From the NCBI RefSeq assembly GCF_017104565.1, contig NZ_JAAGPD010000013.1, positions 62,001-126,000 on the forward strand: a DNA stretch of 64,000 nucleotides. The letters are read 5' to 3'. Shown here piece by piece: positions 8,231-16,916 of the stretch. The stretch comes from Paraburkholderia sp. Tr-20389. GTDB lineage: Bacteria; Pseudomonadota; Gammaproteobacteria; Burkholderiales; Burkholderiaceae. The translations under genes and the position numbers were made by a program. Under the pieces are notes generated by a model. It saw nothing but the letters and a program-made list of their open reading frames with translations, was not told the origin of the DNA and did no database searches. The first letter of the stretch is position 1. Every line of letters starts with the position of its first letter.

Positions 8231-8407
8231 ACCGCCGCTCTATGCGGTCACGGCTCACAAAGCTCGCGTAAACGCTGTGTCTCTTGAAGAAAATGGGGTG
8301 ATATTTCGAGCTGGAACGATCAGCGGGAATCCGTTGGTTTATTCTAGACCTGCTTCCCGGGGCGGTGACGTACCGTCGCCGGAACCAACCATAAGTAAGG
8401 CGAGGAT
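8231..8407. other. Divergent intergenic region
   Basis: With the adjoining leader this forms a gap of nearly 300 bases between the leftward PRTRC parB and the rightward TraB/GumN-like gene. It should hold both promoters. An AT-richer patch near 8285-8350 is the likely promoter zone, but no clear -35/-10 pair could be assigned. Confidence 0.35.
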
Positions 8408-9193
8408 ATGCTCTGGAAGATCCACGGCAGTGAAACTTTCATTTTGGGCTCGGTGCATTTGGGGGACTTCGATGTTGTCGATACGTCAAAGGTAATCAAA
8501 GCTGCGTTTGATCGTTCCGAGACGATTGTTTTTGAAGCAGACCTAGAAAGGGCAGCAGCGGTCGCGCCTGCGTTCCTCGATCTCCCGGATGGCCAAAGAC
8601 TTGGTGATCTCGTTCCAGCGCCGGTCTATGAAATCACAGCGCAACATTGGGCTCGGCTTGGACTACACGGTGAGGACCTCATTCGACGAAAACCAAGCGT
8701 CGCAGCGGCGGTACTAAATTTTACACAGGCCAATCGGATGGGGTTTGTCGAGCAACACGGAGTTGATCGGCCTTTATGGGAATTGGCACTTCAGCTGGGC
8801 AAAAAGCGGGAGTATTTGGAGACGCCGGAATACCAGTTTCGAAGGATCTTCGACGGCCCGATGCATGAGCAGGTCTCCATTCTGGAGGATTTCGCGAAAA
8901 AAGATGACGCCGGACTTGCCGAACTCGTGTCCCTCATCGTTGCTTGGAAGAATGACGATCTGAACTTTCTTGACGAGTATGTGAGGGAGCGCCTCGAACG
9001 CTGGCCCGCCACGTTTAATTCGCTGATTTGTCAGCGAAACCGTGATTGGGCGCCGAAGATTGCTTCCATGGCCCGACGAGGCAAGCCGACGCTCGTCGTA
9101 ATAGGAGCGCTGCATTTGGTCGGCGACCAGGGCGTGCCTAGCCTATTGACGAATGCGGGATTCGCTTTGGAAAAGTCGGAGTGGCCAACGTAA
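8408..9193 (+). CDS. TraB/GumN family protein
   Basis: 261 residues of the TraB/GumN (TIKI-like) family. The N-terminal ILGSVHLG motif (about 12-19) carries the first conserved His. EADLERA follows, then RNRDWAPKIA (about 209-218) and the C-terminal VIGALHLVGDQGVPSLL segment (about 233-249) with the second metal-ligand His. The family is predicted to be metal-dependent hydrolases or proteases; plasmid members such as TraB are linked to pheromone shutdown. No signal peptide is evident. It lies rightward inside an otherwise leftward module and ends before a bidirectional terminator, which suggests a separate insertion. Confidence 0.88.
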   Translation: MLWKIHGSETFILGSVHLGDFDVVDTSKVIKAAFDRSETIVFEADLERAAAVAPAFLDLPDGQRLGDLVPAPVYEITAQHWARLGLHGEDLIRRKPSVAAAVLNFTQANRMGFVEQHGVDRPLWELALQLGKKREYLETPEYQFRRIFDGPMHEQVSILEDFAKKDDAGLAELVSLIVAWKNDDLNFLDEYVRERLERWPATFNSLICQRNRDWAPKIASMARRGKPTLVVIGALHLVGDQGVPSLLTNAGFALEKSEWPT

Positions 9194-9240
9194 AGAAACG
9201 CCGGGCTTCCTCCGGGCATGTTCGCATCGGGATCACGCGT

Positions 9241-9271
9241 AAAAAAACCCGGCGCGAAGCCGGGTTTGTTC
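9241..9271. terminator. Bidirectional intrinsic terminator
   Basis: AAACCCGGC-GCGAA-GCCGGGTTT with an A run on the left and T residues on the right. It serves the rightward TraB/GumN-like gene and the leftward gene ending at 9312. Confidence 0.9.
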
Positions 9272-9311
9272 AAAAGTACTGTGCGCGCGTCCTGACGGAC
9301 GCCGGTTCCAC

Positions 9312-9560
9312 TCAATGCGAAGTCGCGGCTGCCTGCTCTTTTCGCGGGCGCGAAAGCAGGGTCGTTACAGCCCCTGAAAGCGCCCATTCGCCGAACTGCT
9401 GTTCGTGGGCCGAATGCACGAGCCGATCGAGACACAACACCTCGACGCCGTCCACCTCGACCGTGCCGAGAATGTTGGCCAGCACGGCGCGGTTCGATCC
9501 TTCCCGCTTGACCGTCACCACACCCTCGCCCACAAGAACAGACACTTTCGATTCCTTCAT
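9312..9560 (-). CDS. Small hypothetical protein after the methylase-helicase
   Basis: 82 residues starting MKESKVSVLVGEGVVTV. The start ATG overlaps the stop of the upstream methyltransferase-helicase by four bases (ATGA), so it is translationally coupled. The N-terminal half looks like a small beta-rich fold; the end is RPRKEQAAATSH. No family recognised. The tight coupling suggests a partner or modulator of the large enzyme. A terminator at 9241-9271 closes the unit. Confidence 0.75.
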   Translation of the reverse strand: MKESKVSVLVGEGVVTVKREGSNRAVLANILGTVEVDGVEVLCLDRLVHSAHEQQFGEWALSGAVTTLLSRPRKEQAAATSH

Positions 9561-12500
9561 GCCGCCTCCTTCAGAAGTTTGCGCATGTCGCTGCCCGTGC
9601 GGTCAGAGAGCAATGCGAGATCATCAACAAAACGGTCCAGCAACGAATCCATATGCAGGAACGTCTCGTCCTCAAGCTCCGGCGTCGCCCAGTCCAGACC
9701 AGCCTGTGTGGCGTCGCGCTTGTGCGCGACCATCTGGTCCTGATACTCGTCGATGCTGCCCGGGAGATGGAAATACAGCACCTTCAACGTTCCCTTCCGG
9801 TTCCAGCGCAGCGCGCGCCGCATCGCCTGATACTCGATGCGCCACGTCCACGACCGGTCATAGAAGAGGATGTAGTCGGCATTCGGCAGGTTGTAGCCCG
9901 CGCGGCCCGACGCCTTGGTTGCCAGCAGCCCCGTCGCCAGCCCCGTCAGAAACCGCTTGTCCTTGTCGGCCACGCGGCGCTTGATCGGGATTTCGCCGTG
10001 GAAAGGCACTGACTGCACGCCGTGCGACGCAAGCTCCCGCGCAAGCAGATCCAGCACGCCCGGGTTCTCTGCGAACACGATCGCCTGCTTGCCTTCAGCA
10101 GCGATTTCACGCATGCGCGAAATGACTGCGCGCTGCTTGCTCGAGAGGCCACCGATGCGCTCGACACCTTCCATCCCGTACTGCGGATAGTTGGCAGCGA
10201 AATGCACCGCGCGAATGCGTGCGAGGATTGTGACGAGATTGCACGCTTTCCTGTCGTCTCGCGACGATCGATACCAGTCAGCAAACTCGTCAGCCGCACG
10301 CAGATACGAAGCCAGATGACCACGATCCCAGTCGACCGTTTCCACCTCGAACTCCGGTGGATCGATCCTGATGTACTTCGCGACCTCCGGTTCGGCGACG
10401 AGCCGGCGCTTGATATGCGGCGCCAGCATCGCGCGGTAGCCATGCAGATTGCCGATCTTTGGCACCTCGCGCTTCGCCCCTTCCTGCAGGCTCTCCGCAA
10501 ATTGCCACGTCACCCACTCCAGCACGACGAAGTCATCGCGGAACCGGTCGACACCGCGCATCGCATACTCGACGGTGTTGATCCAGTTCTCCTCCAGATA
10601 GCCGCGCCGGTATCCATACGGCTGGGCCGCCGTTCCATCACCACCTGAAAACGCGATGAGACCGAAAGCGTCGCGCGGATAGTTTGGAATCGGACTGCCC
10701 GTCAGCACGTAGCGGCGTCGCGCGGAAAGCTGCCAGAGCGCGCGGCTCTGATCGCTCGTTGGATTGGCCAACCGCTCGCCTTCATCGGCTACCAGCAGCC
10801 CTATCCTTCGTCTCAGCCGATGAGCGTACGTGACACGCGTCGATACAGCCTTGTCGACAGGCATGCGTAACCGCTCGTACGAGATCAGGTTGAACCGTCT
10901 CAGATCGTTCAGATCAGCTGCGCAGGTGATGACTTTCACGTCATCCATGCTGATCGGGAGCGTCGCGATCTCTGTCATCATCTCGTCGATCAGACGGGAC
11001 TCAACAACGATGAGACCTTGCATCACCCCTGAGAGGAGGATCAGCGCGATCGCGAGGCGCGACTTGCCACAACCCTGCTCCCACGCAATCACGCAACCCG
11101 ACGGCTTCAGCAAGGTTTCGATCAGATCTTCTGTCTGGAATTCCCAGTCCAGCCACTGATCAATACCCAGCGATTTGACCATCGAACGCAACGCCGCGGC
11201 CTGTTCCGGAAAACGCACCGACAGCCCTTCGTGCACAACTTCCCAGCCTTCCGAAACGTTGTCGATCGCAAACCGCGCGTTCAGCTCGTCGACGGACAGG
11301 TAGTACGACGCGCCCTTGAGCACATAGCGGTACCGGCCGTCATCCTCGCGGTCGAAGCTGATGGTGTCTCCAGCCTTCACCAATGGACTCGCCCAGAGCG
11401 ACGCATCGACCTTGTGAGTCTCGCGCGCCGTGCCGCTGACGTGCTCCGATGATCCGGCACCCGTCGTCCACGCTACATGCCGCAACGGCGTCGCCTGCCG
11501 TACGCTTCTTCTTGCGCGGCGTTCGAAGTGTTTCAGAAAACCCGGTCCGAACTGGGGTTCCCCTCCAGCACTGCGAATGCGATCGAGCAGCCTGTCGAGC
11601 GCCGCCCGCGGATCGTCCTGCATCAGGAACGTCTCGAGATCGAGCAGCCCCTGACCCGCGTATCGAAAGCCGCGCGGCAGCCGGTGGCCATCACGCGAAT
11701 AGATGCGATCAACATAGACGCTGTTGAGCACCATCGCTTCGTTGAAGCCACAAGCAAAGCGGAGCCGGATGCGGCGACCATCGTGCGAGATCACCACCGA
11801 CTTGTCGCCGGTGACCGGGCGCGTGATGGCTGGCACGCTGTCATCGAGTTTCTGAAAACGCAGCCGTGGTTGGCCAAAACTGCGATCCTCGAAATGCAGC
11901 TTGAGATTCGGTGCTGGAGCAGCGAGATCAGTCACGACATCGCGCACGAAGTCAGACGGACGATCCCGATACCGGTCGAACACCACCACGGCGGTTCGCA
12001 CGTTCGCGCCCTCGGACCTGAATGCATCGGCCGGCAGCTCGAACAGGCCTGCCGCGCGTCTGCGCAAGCTGTCACCCTGTTCGCCCGCGATCATCGCCTC
12101 CGCCGTTGTGAGCGGTAGAAGCGCGACCACGATGTTGGCTGCGTCGAGCGCCTGATGCACCGCGTAGTCATGACTGAGCGCACTGGTATTGGCGCCATAC
12201 CGGCCCCACGTCGTGCATTCCAGCGGCTTCAGATGCGGTGACTCGAGGTGAATCGAAAACGGAGGGTTGATGATGGCGATATCGAAGCTCACTGGGTGGA
12301 TGTCCTCCATGCCAGCGAGCCTGAATTCACACTCGAACCCCGCGTCTTCGAACACCTTCTGGCACTGCGCGATCACGTCGATATGTACGTCGACGCCGTA
12401 CACCGCGTGCCGCTCGGGATCAGCGAACTGCAGCAAGCGGCCCGATCCTACCGAGTTATCCAGAATGCGGACACGACGGTCCAGCTTCCAGCCGCTCACA

Positions 12501-12676
12501 AAGCTCCACATGAAGGCTGCAATCGCGTCCGGGGTGAAGAACTGCCCCAGATGCAGACGCCGCGCTGCCGCCAGCTCACCTTGATGCGCAACAGGTGCCG
12601 CCTGCGAGCCGAGACTGAAAATCGCGCGCAGCGGCGCGTACCAGTCTTCCTCAAAAGAAAACAGATCTCTCTGCAT
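9557..12676 (-). CDS. N6-adenine methyltransferase fused to SNF2-like helicase
   Basis: 1039 residues. The N terminus has all the marks of an N6-adenine methyltransferase: GQFFTP (44-49), the SAM loop DNSVGSG (73-79) and catalytic NPPF (137-140). The C-terminal half is a superfamily 2 helicase: WEQGCGKSRLAI Walker A (about 532-543), VADEGERL in place of DEAH, LTGSPIPNYP as motif III, and AMRRALRWNRKG as motif VI. The ATG chosen has GAGG nine bases upstream. Such fusions occur on phages and plasmids, for example the much larger DarB antirestriction protein of P1, and beside PRTRC genes. No nuclease domain is visible, so modification with remodelling or antirestriction is likelier than restriction. 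Confidence 0.87.
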   Translation of the reverse strand: MQRDLFSFEEDWYAPLRAIFSLGSQAAPVAHQGELAAARRLHLGQFFTPDAIAAFMWSFVSGWKLDRRVRILDNSVGSGRLLQFADPERHAVYGVDVHIDVIAQCQKVFEDAGFECEFRLAGMEDIHPVSFDIAIINPPFSIHLESPHLKPLECTTWGRYGANTSALSHDYAVHQALDAANIVVALLPLTTAEAMIAGEQGDSLRRRAAGLFELPADAFRSEGANVRTAVVVFDRYRDRPSDFVRDVVTDLAAPAPNLKLHFEDRSFGQPRLRFQKLDDSVPAITRPVTGDKSVVISHDGRRIRLRFACGFNEAMVLNSVYVDRIYSRDGHRLPRGFRYAGQGLLDLETFLMQDDPRAALDRLLDRIRSAGGEPQFGPGFLKHFERRARRSVRQATPLRHVAWTTGAGSSEHVSGTARETHKVDASLWASPLVKAGDTISFDREDDGRYRYVLKGASYYLSVDELNARFAIDNVSEGWEVVHEGLSVRFPEQAAALRSMVKSLGIDQWLDWEFQTEDLIETLLKPSGCVIAWEQGCGKSRLAIALILLSGVMQGLIVVESRLIDEMMTEIATLPISMDDVKVITCAADLNDLRRFNLISYERLRMPVDKAVSTRVTYAHRLRRRIGLLVADEGERLANPTSDQSRALWQLSARRRYVLTGSPIPNYPRDAFGLIAFSGGDGTAAQPYGYRRGYLEENWINTVEYAMRGVDRFRDDFVVLEWVTWQFAESLQEGAKREVPKIGNLHGYRAMLAPHIKRRLVAEPEVAKYIRIDPPEFEVETVDWDRGHLASYLRAADEFADWYRSSRDDRKACNLVTILARIRAVHFAANYPQYGMEGVERIGGLSSKQRAVISRMREIAAEGKQAIVFAENPGVLDLLARELASHGVQSVPFHGEIPIKRRVADKDKRFLTGLATGLLATKASGRAGYNLPNADYILFYDRSWTWRIEYQAMRRALRWNRKGTLKVLYFHLPGSIDEYQDQMVAHKRDATQAGLDWATPELEDETFLHMDSLLDRFVDDLALLSDRTGSDMRKLLKEAA

Positions 12677-12689
12677 GAATTGCATCCTC

Positions 12690-12716
12690 AAACGAAAAGA
12701 CCCGCCGAAGCGGGTC
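12690..12716 (-). terminator. Terminator-like hairpin before the methylase-helicase
   Basis: On the minus strand GACCCGC-TTCG-GCGGGTC followed by TTTTCGTTT, in the short gap between two same-strand genes. It may terminate the upstream DUF4942-like gene partially or attenuate the methylase-helicase. Confidence 0.7.
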
Positions 12717-12739
12717 GTAAAGAGAAATGCGTGACGGGA

Positions 12740-13537
12740 TCAGTACCGGTCGCGCGTTGCGAGATAGTCGGCGCCGAACTCGCTGATGAACAGCGAGAGG
12801 GCATCACCGACCTGATGTGAAAACTTGAACTGCCACTTTTCGTTGAACATCACGATATCGAGGCCCTGAAACGAGACCTTCTCCCGCGTCTCATACTCGT
12901 AATCGAGGAGTCGTCCGTGCGCCAGCACGGCGGCCAAGGCATCGAAACCAGCGTGAGACGCGAACGCTGCGAGACCGCGCATCAATCCGGCGACCGTCGA
13001 CTGGCTGTTATAGGTCGCCTTGCGCAGACTTGAACGGAAACACGCCTCACTCCAGATCCGGCCTTCGAGCACGATTGCACTGGTCGTCCGCTTGATCTCC
13101 GAATTCGGACGAATCCCGAATCCATCGATCAGCAGCTTCGCGGCCTGAATCAAGCCGATCCGCTTGCCGGCGTCACCGCTGAATGTGCGTTCGAGGTGCG
13201 ACCAGAAGGCGTCGAAATCAGGACATTTGCCCGCTCTGAGCGCACCGCGAATGTCCACCGAAGCGTTTTCGAGCTCCTTGTCTTCGTTGATCTCCAGTCG
13301 CCCGCCCGGCGGCGAAAACTGCGCGATCGCCTTGATCACCAGAACGTGCGCGAGTCGGCCGCAGAAGTCCGAAAGCTCGCGCTCGGTCTTGTAGTCGGCT
13401 CTCGACTCCGTCGCGCGGTAGACGTATTGTTCGCCGCCGCGCGGAAACAACGACTCTTCCACCGCGGCGACTTCGAGATAGGCAGCCGCTGCCTTGTTCT
13501 GTGCATCCTTGAACTGCCGAACCAGTGCTGTGTACAT
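12740..13537 (-). CDS. Hypothetical protein, DUF4942-like
   Basis: 265 residues. The C-terminal part (YETREKVSFQGLDIVMFNEK, then an aromatic basic strand) resembles the DUF4942 pattern found beside plasmid methylases and helicases; the assignment is tentative. The central region has a SEACFRSSLRKATYNSQ helical block. No catalytic motif recognised and no membrane segment. It is the first gene of the leftward series and is preceded by a long structured leader. The likely role is with the downstream methylase-helicase, inferred from order alone. Confidence 0.7.
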   Translation of the reverse strand: MYTALVRQFKDAQNKAAAAYLEVAAVEESLFPRGGEQYVYRATESRADYKTERELSDFCGRLAHVLVIKAIAQFSPPGGRLEINEDKELENASVDIRGALRAGKCPDFDAFWSHLERTFSGDAGKRIGLIQAAKLLIDGFGIRPNSEIKRTTSAIVLEGRIWSEACFRSSLRKATYNSQSTVAGLMRGLAAFASHAGFDALAAVLAHGRLLDYEYETREKVSFQGLDIVMFNEKWQFKFSHQVGDALSLFISEFGADYLATRDRY

Positions 13538-13680
13538 AGGGTATCCCTGTGGGAATGCGACGGGGACACCGCACCAGAGCGGGAGTGGTCCCGTCTGGGT
13601 TGAAGAACGTGCCGCGAGTGCGGACGTCGTATGAATGCACCGAAGTGCGGTCAGTCGATGCGCGTATGCGCGTGTGATGC
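13538..13680 (-). promoter_or_regulatory. Structured leader (element copy 3)
   Basis: On the minus strand: CGCGCATACGCGC followed by ATCGACTG (+ strand core 13653-13672), then GCACTTCGGTGC, CCGCACTCGCGG, TTCTTCAACCC and a nested GGGACCACTCCC...GTGTCCC stem before the start codon. It shares order and several sequence blocks with the leader at 8111-8230. Confidence 0.7.
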
Positions 13681-13763
13681 GTGAACGATACTGGCTTCAC
13701 AGCGAGGCAACGGGCTCGAATGACGACGTTTTCGACATGCCTCTTCTTTGCGCCCCGTGAGCG

Positions 13764-13798
13764 TTGTCCACAATTTCTGTGCACAAGGTTGTGGATAA
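13764..13798. other. Paired DnaA-box-like sites
   Basis: TTGTCCACA (13764-13772) and TGTGGATAA (13790-13798, the perfect reverse complement of the DnaA box TTATCCACA) face each other in the gap between divergent gene blocks. They could regulate the divergent promoters or mark a secondary initiation site. Confidence 0.45.
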
Positions 13799-13913
13799 GA
13801 CATCTCCACCGGCACGGCGCAACGTCCCTATCTGAGGTGACTACAAATCGGTCAGCATCGACCACCGACTCCTTCAGGCGAGCGTGAGTGACACCCCATC
13901 CGGCCAAGCTTTT

Positions 13914-13925
13914 ATTACACGTAAT
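13914..13925. promoter_or_regulatory. ATTACACGTAAT palindrome
   Basis: A 12-base near-palindrome (ATTAC-AC-GTAAT) in the divergent intergenic region 13538-14128. Related words occur near 18967, 48386, 48585 and 50339, so it may be the operator of a plasmid-wide regulator. Confidence 0.5.
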
Positions 13926-14128
13926 GGCTAATCCAGAAGAATGGTCACGGTTTTGGCATGTCTTTCAGCAGATGCAATTACGTTCAACTTTCATTTTTCG
14001 CCAAATGCGAGAGCCAGCGCAGCGAGCAAAGGCGAGCGATTTCCTGCGTCTTTTGCGCAGTCGTCCCTCTGGTTGCAGCCGGAAAATACGCATAACGCCC
14101 GCGCAAGCGGCACCGGACACCGCCATCG

Positions 14129-14557
14129 ATGAAATTTAATCACCGCGCCACGCTATCCATCCTTGCCCTCGCCGTTGCCTCGTCGGTGGGCTCGATCGGA
14201 CTCGCAGGGCTCCAGTTGAAGCCGCGGAGTGCGGCTGCCGACGTCATCACCAATACCGCGATCGTCGCGGAACTCAACGGCGTCCATGATGCCCTGAAGG
14301 ATATTCCCGACACAGTGCGCAACGGCGTTCTAGCTCGGCACGGCGTCAGCTCGGAACAGGCCCTGGCTGATTCACTGGAAGCGCAGCGCAAGCACCTGGC
14401 GCAGGCCGAACAGGCACGCGCGCTGGAGTTGCGCACCAACGACAGGAGATCCGCCATTCTGCTGGTTCTCACACTTTTCAACGCGTTCGCGGCGGCACTG
14501 GGTGGAATCTCTCTATACGAAGCCTACCGGGCGAATCGTCGCCAAAGCGCGCCGTGA
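14129..14557 (+). CDS. Hypothetical membrane-anchored protein
   Basis: 142 residues. An N-terminal hydrophobic segment (residues 9-26, SILALAVASSVGSIGLA) is followed by an alpha-helical, charged middle likely to be coiled (about 70-108), then a second membrane segment (about 109-130). The topology suggests two membrane anchors with the helical part between them. No family recognised. It is the first of three genes that overlap by four bases each (14129-15107), so the three are translationally coupled. Confidence 0.65.
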   Translation: MKFNHRATLSILALAVASSVGSIGLAGLQLKPRSAAADVITNTAIVAELNGVHDALKDIPDTVRNGVLARHGVSSEQALADSLEAQRKHLAQAEQARALELRTNDRRSAILLVLTLFNAFAAALGGISLYEAYRANRRQSAP

Positions 14558-14832
14558 TAGCTCCGGATGAAATCAGCAGCCTGCGGCCGTCGACGTTCTA
14601 TCGCGTCCTGACGCGCGGATTTCCCCTGTCCGACGACTACTTTCCTGGCTTGCTACTTGAACGCATGTTCATCCGGCAAATCGACGCTGAAGGCATCACG
14701 TTTCTCGAATTCCAGGGCATCGGTGGCTCGCGTCTCGTCTACGACGCCGCGTCGATTGAGCGGATTGTGCCGTTAGGGCGCGCTCCACGAATGGCCGATA
14801 CCCTGCGACAACCCGCCTGCGAGCAGTCATGA
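14554..14832 (+). CDS. Small hypothetical protein
   Basis: 92 residues starting at a GTG that overlaps the preceding stop (GTGA). The sequence is mixed alpha/beta with ITFLEFQGIGGSRLVYDAASIERIVPL in the second half. No cysteines pair and no membrane segment is seen. It lies in the middle of the coupled trio. Function unknown; the coding call rests on the overlaps at both ends and on codon-like composition. Confidence 0.6.
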   Translation: MIAPDEISSLRPSTFYRVLTRGFPLSDDYFPGLLLERMFIRQIDAEGITFLEFQGIGGSRLVYDAASIERIVPLGRAPRMADTLRQPACEQS

Positions 14833-15107
14833 CGATCATTCACGTGGAATTCTTCGACCATACCCTCGACCCCAAAGGCACCCGCGCTGGCGCGGAGCCG
14901 TCGATGGGTATGCCCGACAGCTGGCTCGATGCCCTCATTGGAGACGGCCACGTTGAGCAACGAGACTACGTTGCGCCCGGTGTCCTGAAAAGCATCACCG
15001 CGCGGTTTCCGACACATGCGCATCGCGAGCAGTTCACATCAGCCGTGCGTGAGGTAAGCAAGCTCGTGGGCACGCGCGCGGTCGTGCATGGCGATCGGAC
15101 CTGGTAG
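14829..15107 (+). CDS. Small hypothetical protein
   Basis: 92 residues with an ATG overlapping the previous stop (ATGA). It begins MTIIHVEFFDH and contains HAHREQFTSAVREVSKLVG, an amphipathic helix near the C terminus. No domain recognised. It is the third gene of the coupled trio and lies 26 bases before the DUF1173-like gene, so all four may be one transcript. Confidence 0.6.
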   Translation: MTIIHVEFFDHTLDPKGTRAGAEPSMGMPDSWLDALIGDGHVEQRDYVAPGVLKSITARFPTHAHREQFTSAVREVSKLVGTRAVVHGDRTW

Positions 15108-15133
15108 CAGGACAACCCCACAACGGAAATGAC

Positions 15134-16345
15134 ATGGCACACATCGCGTTCGACGGCCTGACCATTCCTCTCGAAGAGATACAGGACAATCCGGCCCGAT
15201 TCGCCACGCGGCTAGAACGGGCGAAAATGACCCCCGGATATGCGGTGTGCTGTTGCCGCCCGTCGATCCCCGGCAAGCCGTTGCGCCTTGTCGTGCGTCG
15301 CTACGGCGCGCTCTTTCATCTCGCGCGCTGGCCCGAAGAAGGCCATCTGCACGACCGTCACGGCTGCGCTTTCTTTGCAGAAAAAGGTCCTCTTGAAGAA
15401 TCCCCCGGACGCGCACACGATGCGATCCGAAACACGCCCGCGGGCCTGAACGCGAAGCTCGATATTTCGCTATCTGTACGCACGGTCGCTACGGTGTCCC
15501 GTACGCCCAGCACCGAAACCACCCGTTCCAATACACGTCGTTCGGCACCGCTGTTGGGTTTTCTCAATCGGATCTGGATGGACTCTGGCCTCAACGAGTG
15601 GAAAGGCGGCCCCCAACGCAACTGGGGCACGTGCAACGCGCAATTACTGGCGCTGCTCGGCGAAGGAGAGATGAATGGCAAGCCGATTCAGGACGTTCTG
15701 CATGTGATGCGCCGATACGAGGAAGCTGAGCAGGCAACTTTGAAGGCCGAGCTCGACTCCTTTCTCAGCCGCATCCAGACTTCGAAAACTGGCTCTGAGC
15801 GTGGTGTCGTGATCGCCGAGGTTAAGACGATCGATCAGTCGAAGTACGGCTTTGTCGTGAAGATTCGTCAGACGTTCGAGACGTTCTACGCGTCGAAAGA
15901 CCTCATCGAGACGACCGCCGCCTCCTACCGGCACGCGTGGCCGATGATCGGCAAACCCGAGGCCCGGATCGTCGCGGTGCTGTTGCTTGAGCGGACGAAG
16001 GACGGAAATCTTCGCGTGATCGATCTCGCCCTTCAACTCTGCAACAGTTCGTTCATTCCTTGCGACTCAAGCTACGAGGTCGCGATGGCCAACCGTCTGG
16101 TTGAAGAGCACCGCCGCTTCGTCAAACCGATGCGGCTGACCGACGGCGACGTCATGCTCCCTGACTTCCGCCTCATCGATACGGCGCCGGCGACGGCAAT
16201 CGAAGTGTATGGCATGGAGTCGAACGACACCTACCATGCCCGAAAAGTGCAGAAGCAATCGCTCTATGCCCAAGCTGGCGAACCGTGCGTCGAATGGGTG
16301 CCGCCCGCGTCCCTCTCTGCAGTGGTCTTGCCTGCCGCGACTTGA
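15134..16345 (+). CDS. DUF1173-like protein with PD-(D/E)xK-like C terminus
   Basis: 403 residues. The N-terminal region has the DUF1173 hallmarks: TPGYAVCCCRP (33-43), an LVVRRYG strand, LARWPEEGHLHDRHGC (63-78). The C-terminal region reads LPDFRLID...AIEVYG...YHARKVQKQ, with the D...E...K spacing of PD-(D/E)xK nucleases. DUF1173 genes are common on proteobacterial plasmids and ICEs, and no biochemical role is established. Nuclease activity is an inference from the motif. Confidence 0.8.
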   Translation: MAHIAFDGLTIPLEEIQDNPARFATRLERAKMTPGYAVCCCRPSIPGKPLRLVVRRYGALFHLARWPEEGHLHDRHGCAFFAEKGPLEESPGRAHDAIRNTPAGLNAKLDISLSVRTVATVSRTPSTETTRSNTRRSAPLLGFLNRIWMDSGLNEWKGGPQRNWGTCNAQLLALLGEGEMNGKPIQDVLHVMRRYEEAEQATLKAELDSFLSRIQTSKTGSERGVVIAEVKTIDQSKYGFVVKIRQTFETFYASKDLIETTAASYRHAWPMIGKPEARIVAVLLLERTKDGNLRVIDLALQLCNSSFIPCDSSYEVAMANRLVEEHRRFVKPMRLTDGDVMLPDFRLIDTAPATAIEVYGMESNDTYHARKVQKQSLYAQAGEPCVEWVPPASLSAVVLPAAT

Positions 16346-16403
16346 CATCACATCTTTGCCGGATACGTTTGTGCGACCGAAAGCACTTTCTGAAGGATCA
16401 CAA

Positions 16404-16877
16404 GTGACATCCAATTCCTTTTTTCTGCAGCGCGCGATTCCGTGCGACGCAGACTGGCACGTAAGCTATCCGGCGCTCTGCATGGCAAGCTCGACCGATC
16501 CCGTCGACGAGCGGCGCAAACAGATCGTCGCTGCCGCTGCCGACGAGACGAACATTCGCATGGTGTTCTTCAGTTCGCTCGGCGCGATCCTGGACTTCCA
16601 GGCCTCGTGGGATGAACTCGATGCGACAACGCAAGGCTGGCTCGCCTTCACCACTCGCTGGAATCGCTGGTGGTTGCCCGACGTCACGGCGCTCACTGCA
16701 ATCGACCGTCACGCGCACGCGCCTTGCGATGTCCGCTTTGTCAGGGGAAACGTCCCGTGCAGCCCGACCGACACGACCGCGTTCCGTCAGTATCTCGACA
16801 CCATCGAATATCACTACCGGCGCGACGAATCCATCTCGAAAATCCTGTTCGCGCCTGATGCTACCGTTGCTGCTTAG
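16404..16877 (+). CDS. Hypothetical protein
   Basis: 157 residues from a GTG preceded by AAGGA at suitable spacing; earlier in-frame ATGs lie inside the DUF1173-like gene. The composition is soluble, rich in Trp and Asp around TTRWNRWWLPDVTALTAIDRH. It follows the DUF1173-like gene by 58 bases. Family not recognised. Confidence 0.6.
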   Translation: MTSNSFFLQRAIPCDADWHVSYPALCMASSTDPVDERRKQIVAAAADETNIRMVFFSSLGAILDFQASWDELDATTQGWLAFTTRWNRWWLPDVTALTAIDRHAHAPCDVRFVRGNVPCSPTDTTAFRQYLDTIEYHYRRDESISKILFAPDATVAA

Positions 16878-16916
16878 GTGAGCACCGCGACCGCCCGTCC
16901 CAAAGAGATAACGATC

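Noticed and set aside
12266-12584. Open frames opposite the methylase-helicase gene
   Set aside because: They are antisense shadows in GC-rich coding sequence with no initiation signals or domains; the same holds for the many frames opposite other genes.
13888-14139. An 83-codon frame in the divergent region
   Set aside because: Poor start context and it runs through the ATTACACGTAAT site; composition does not look coding.
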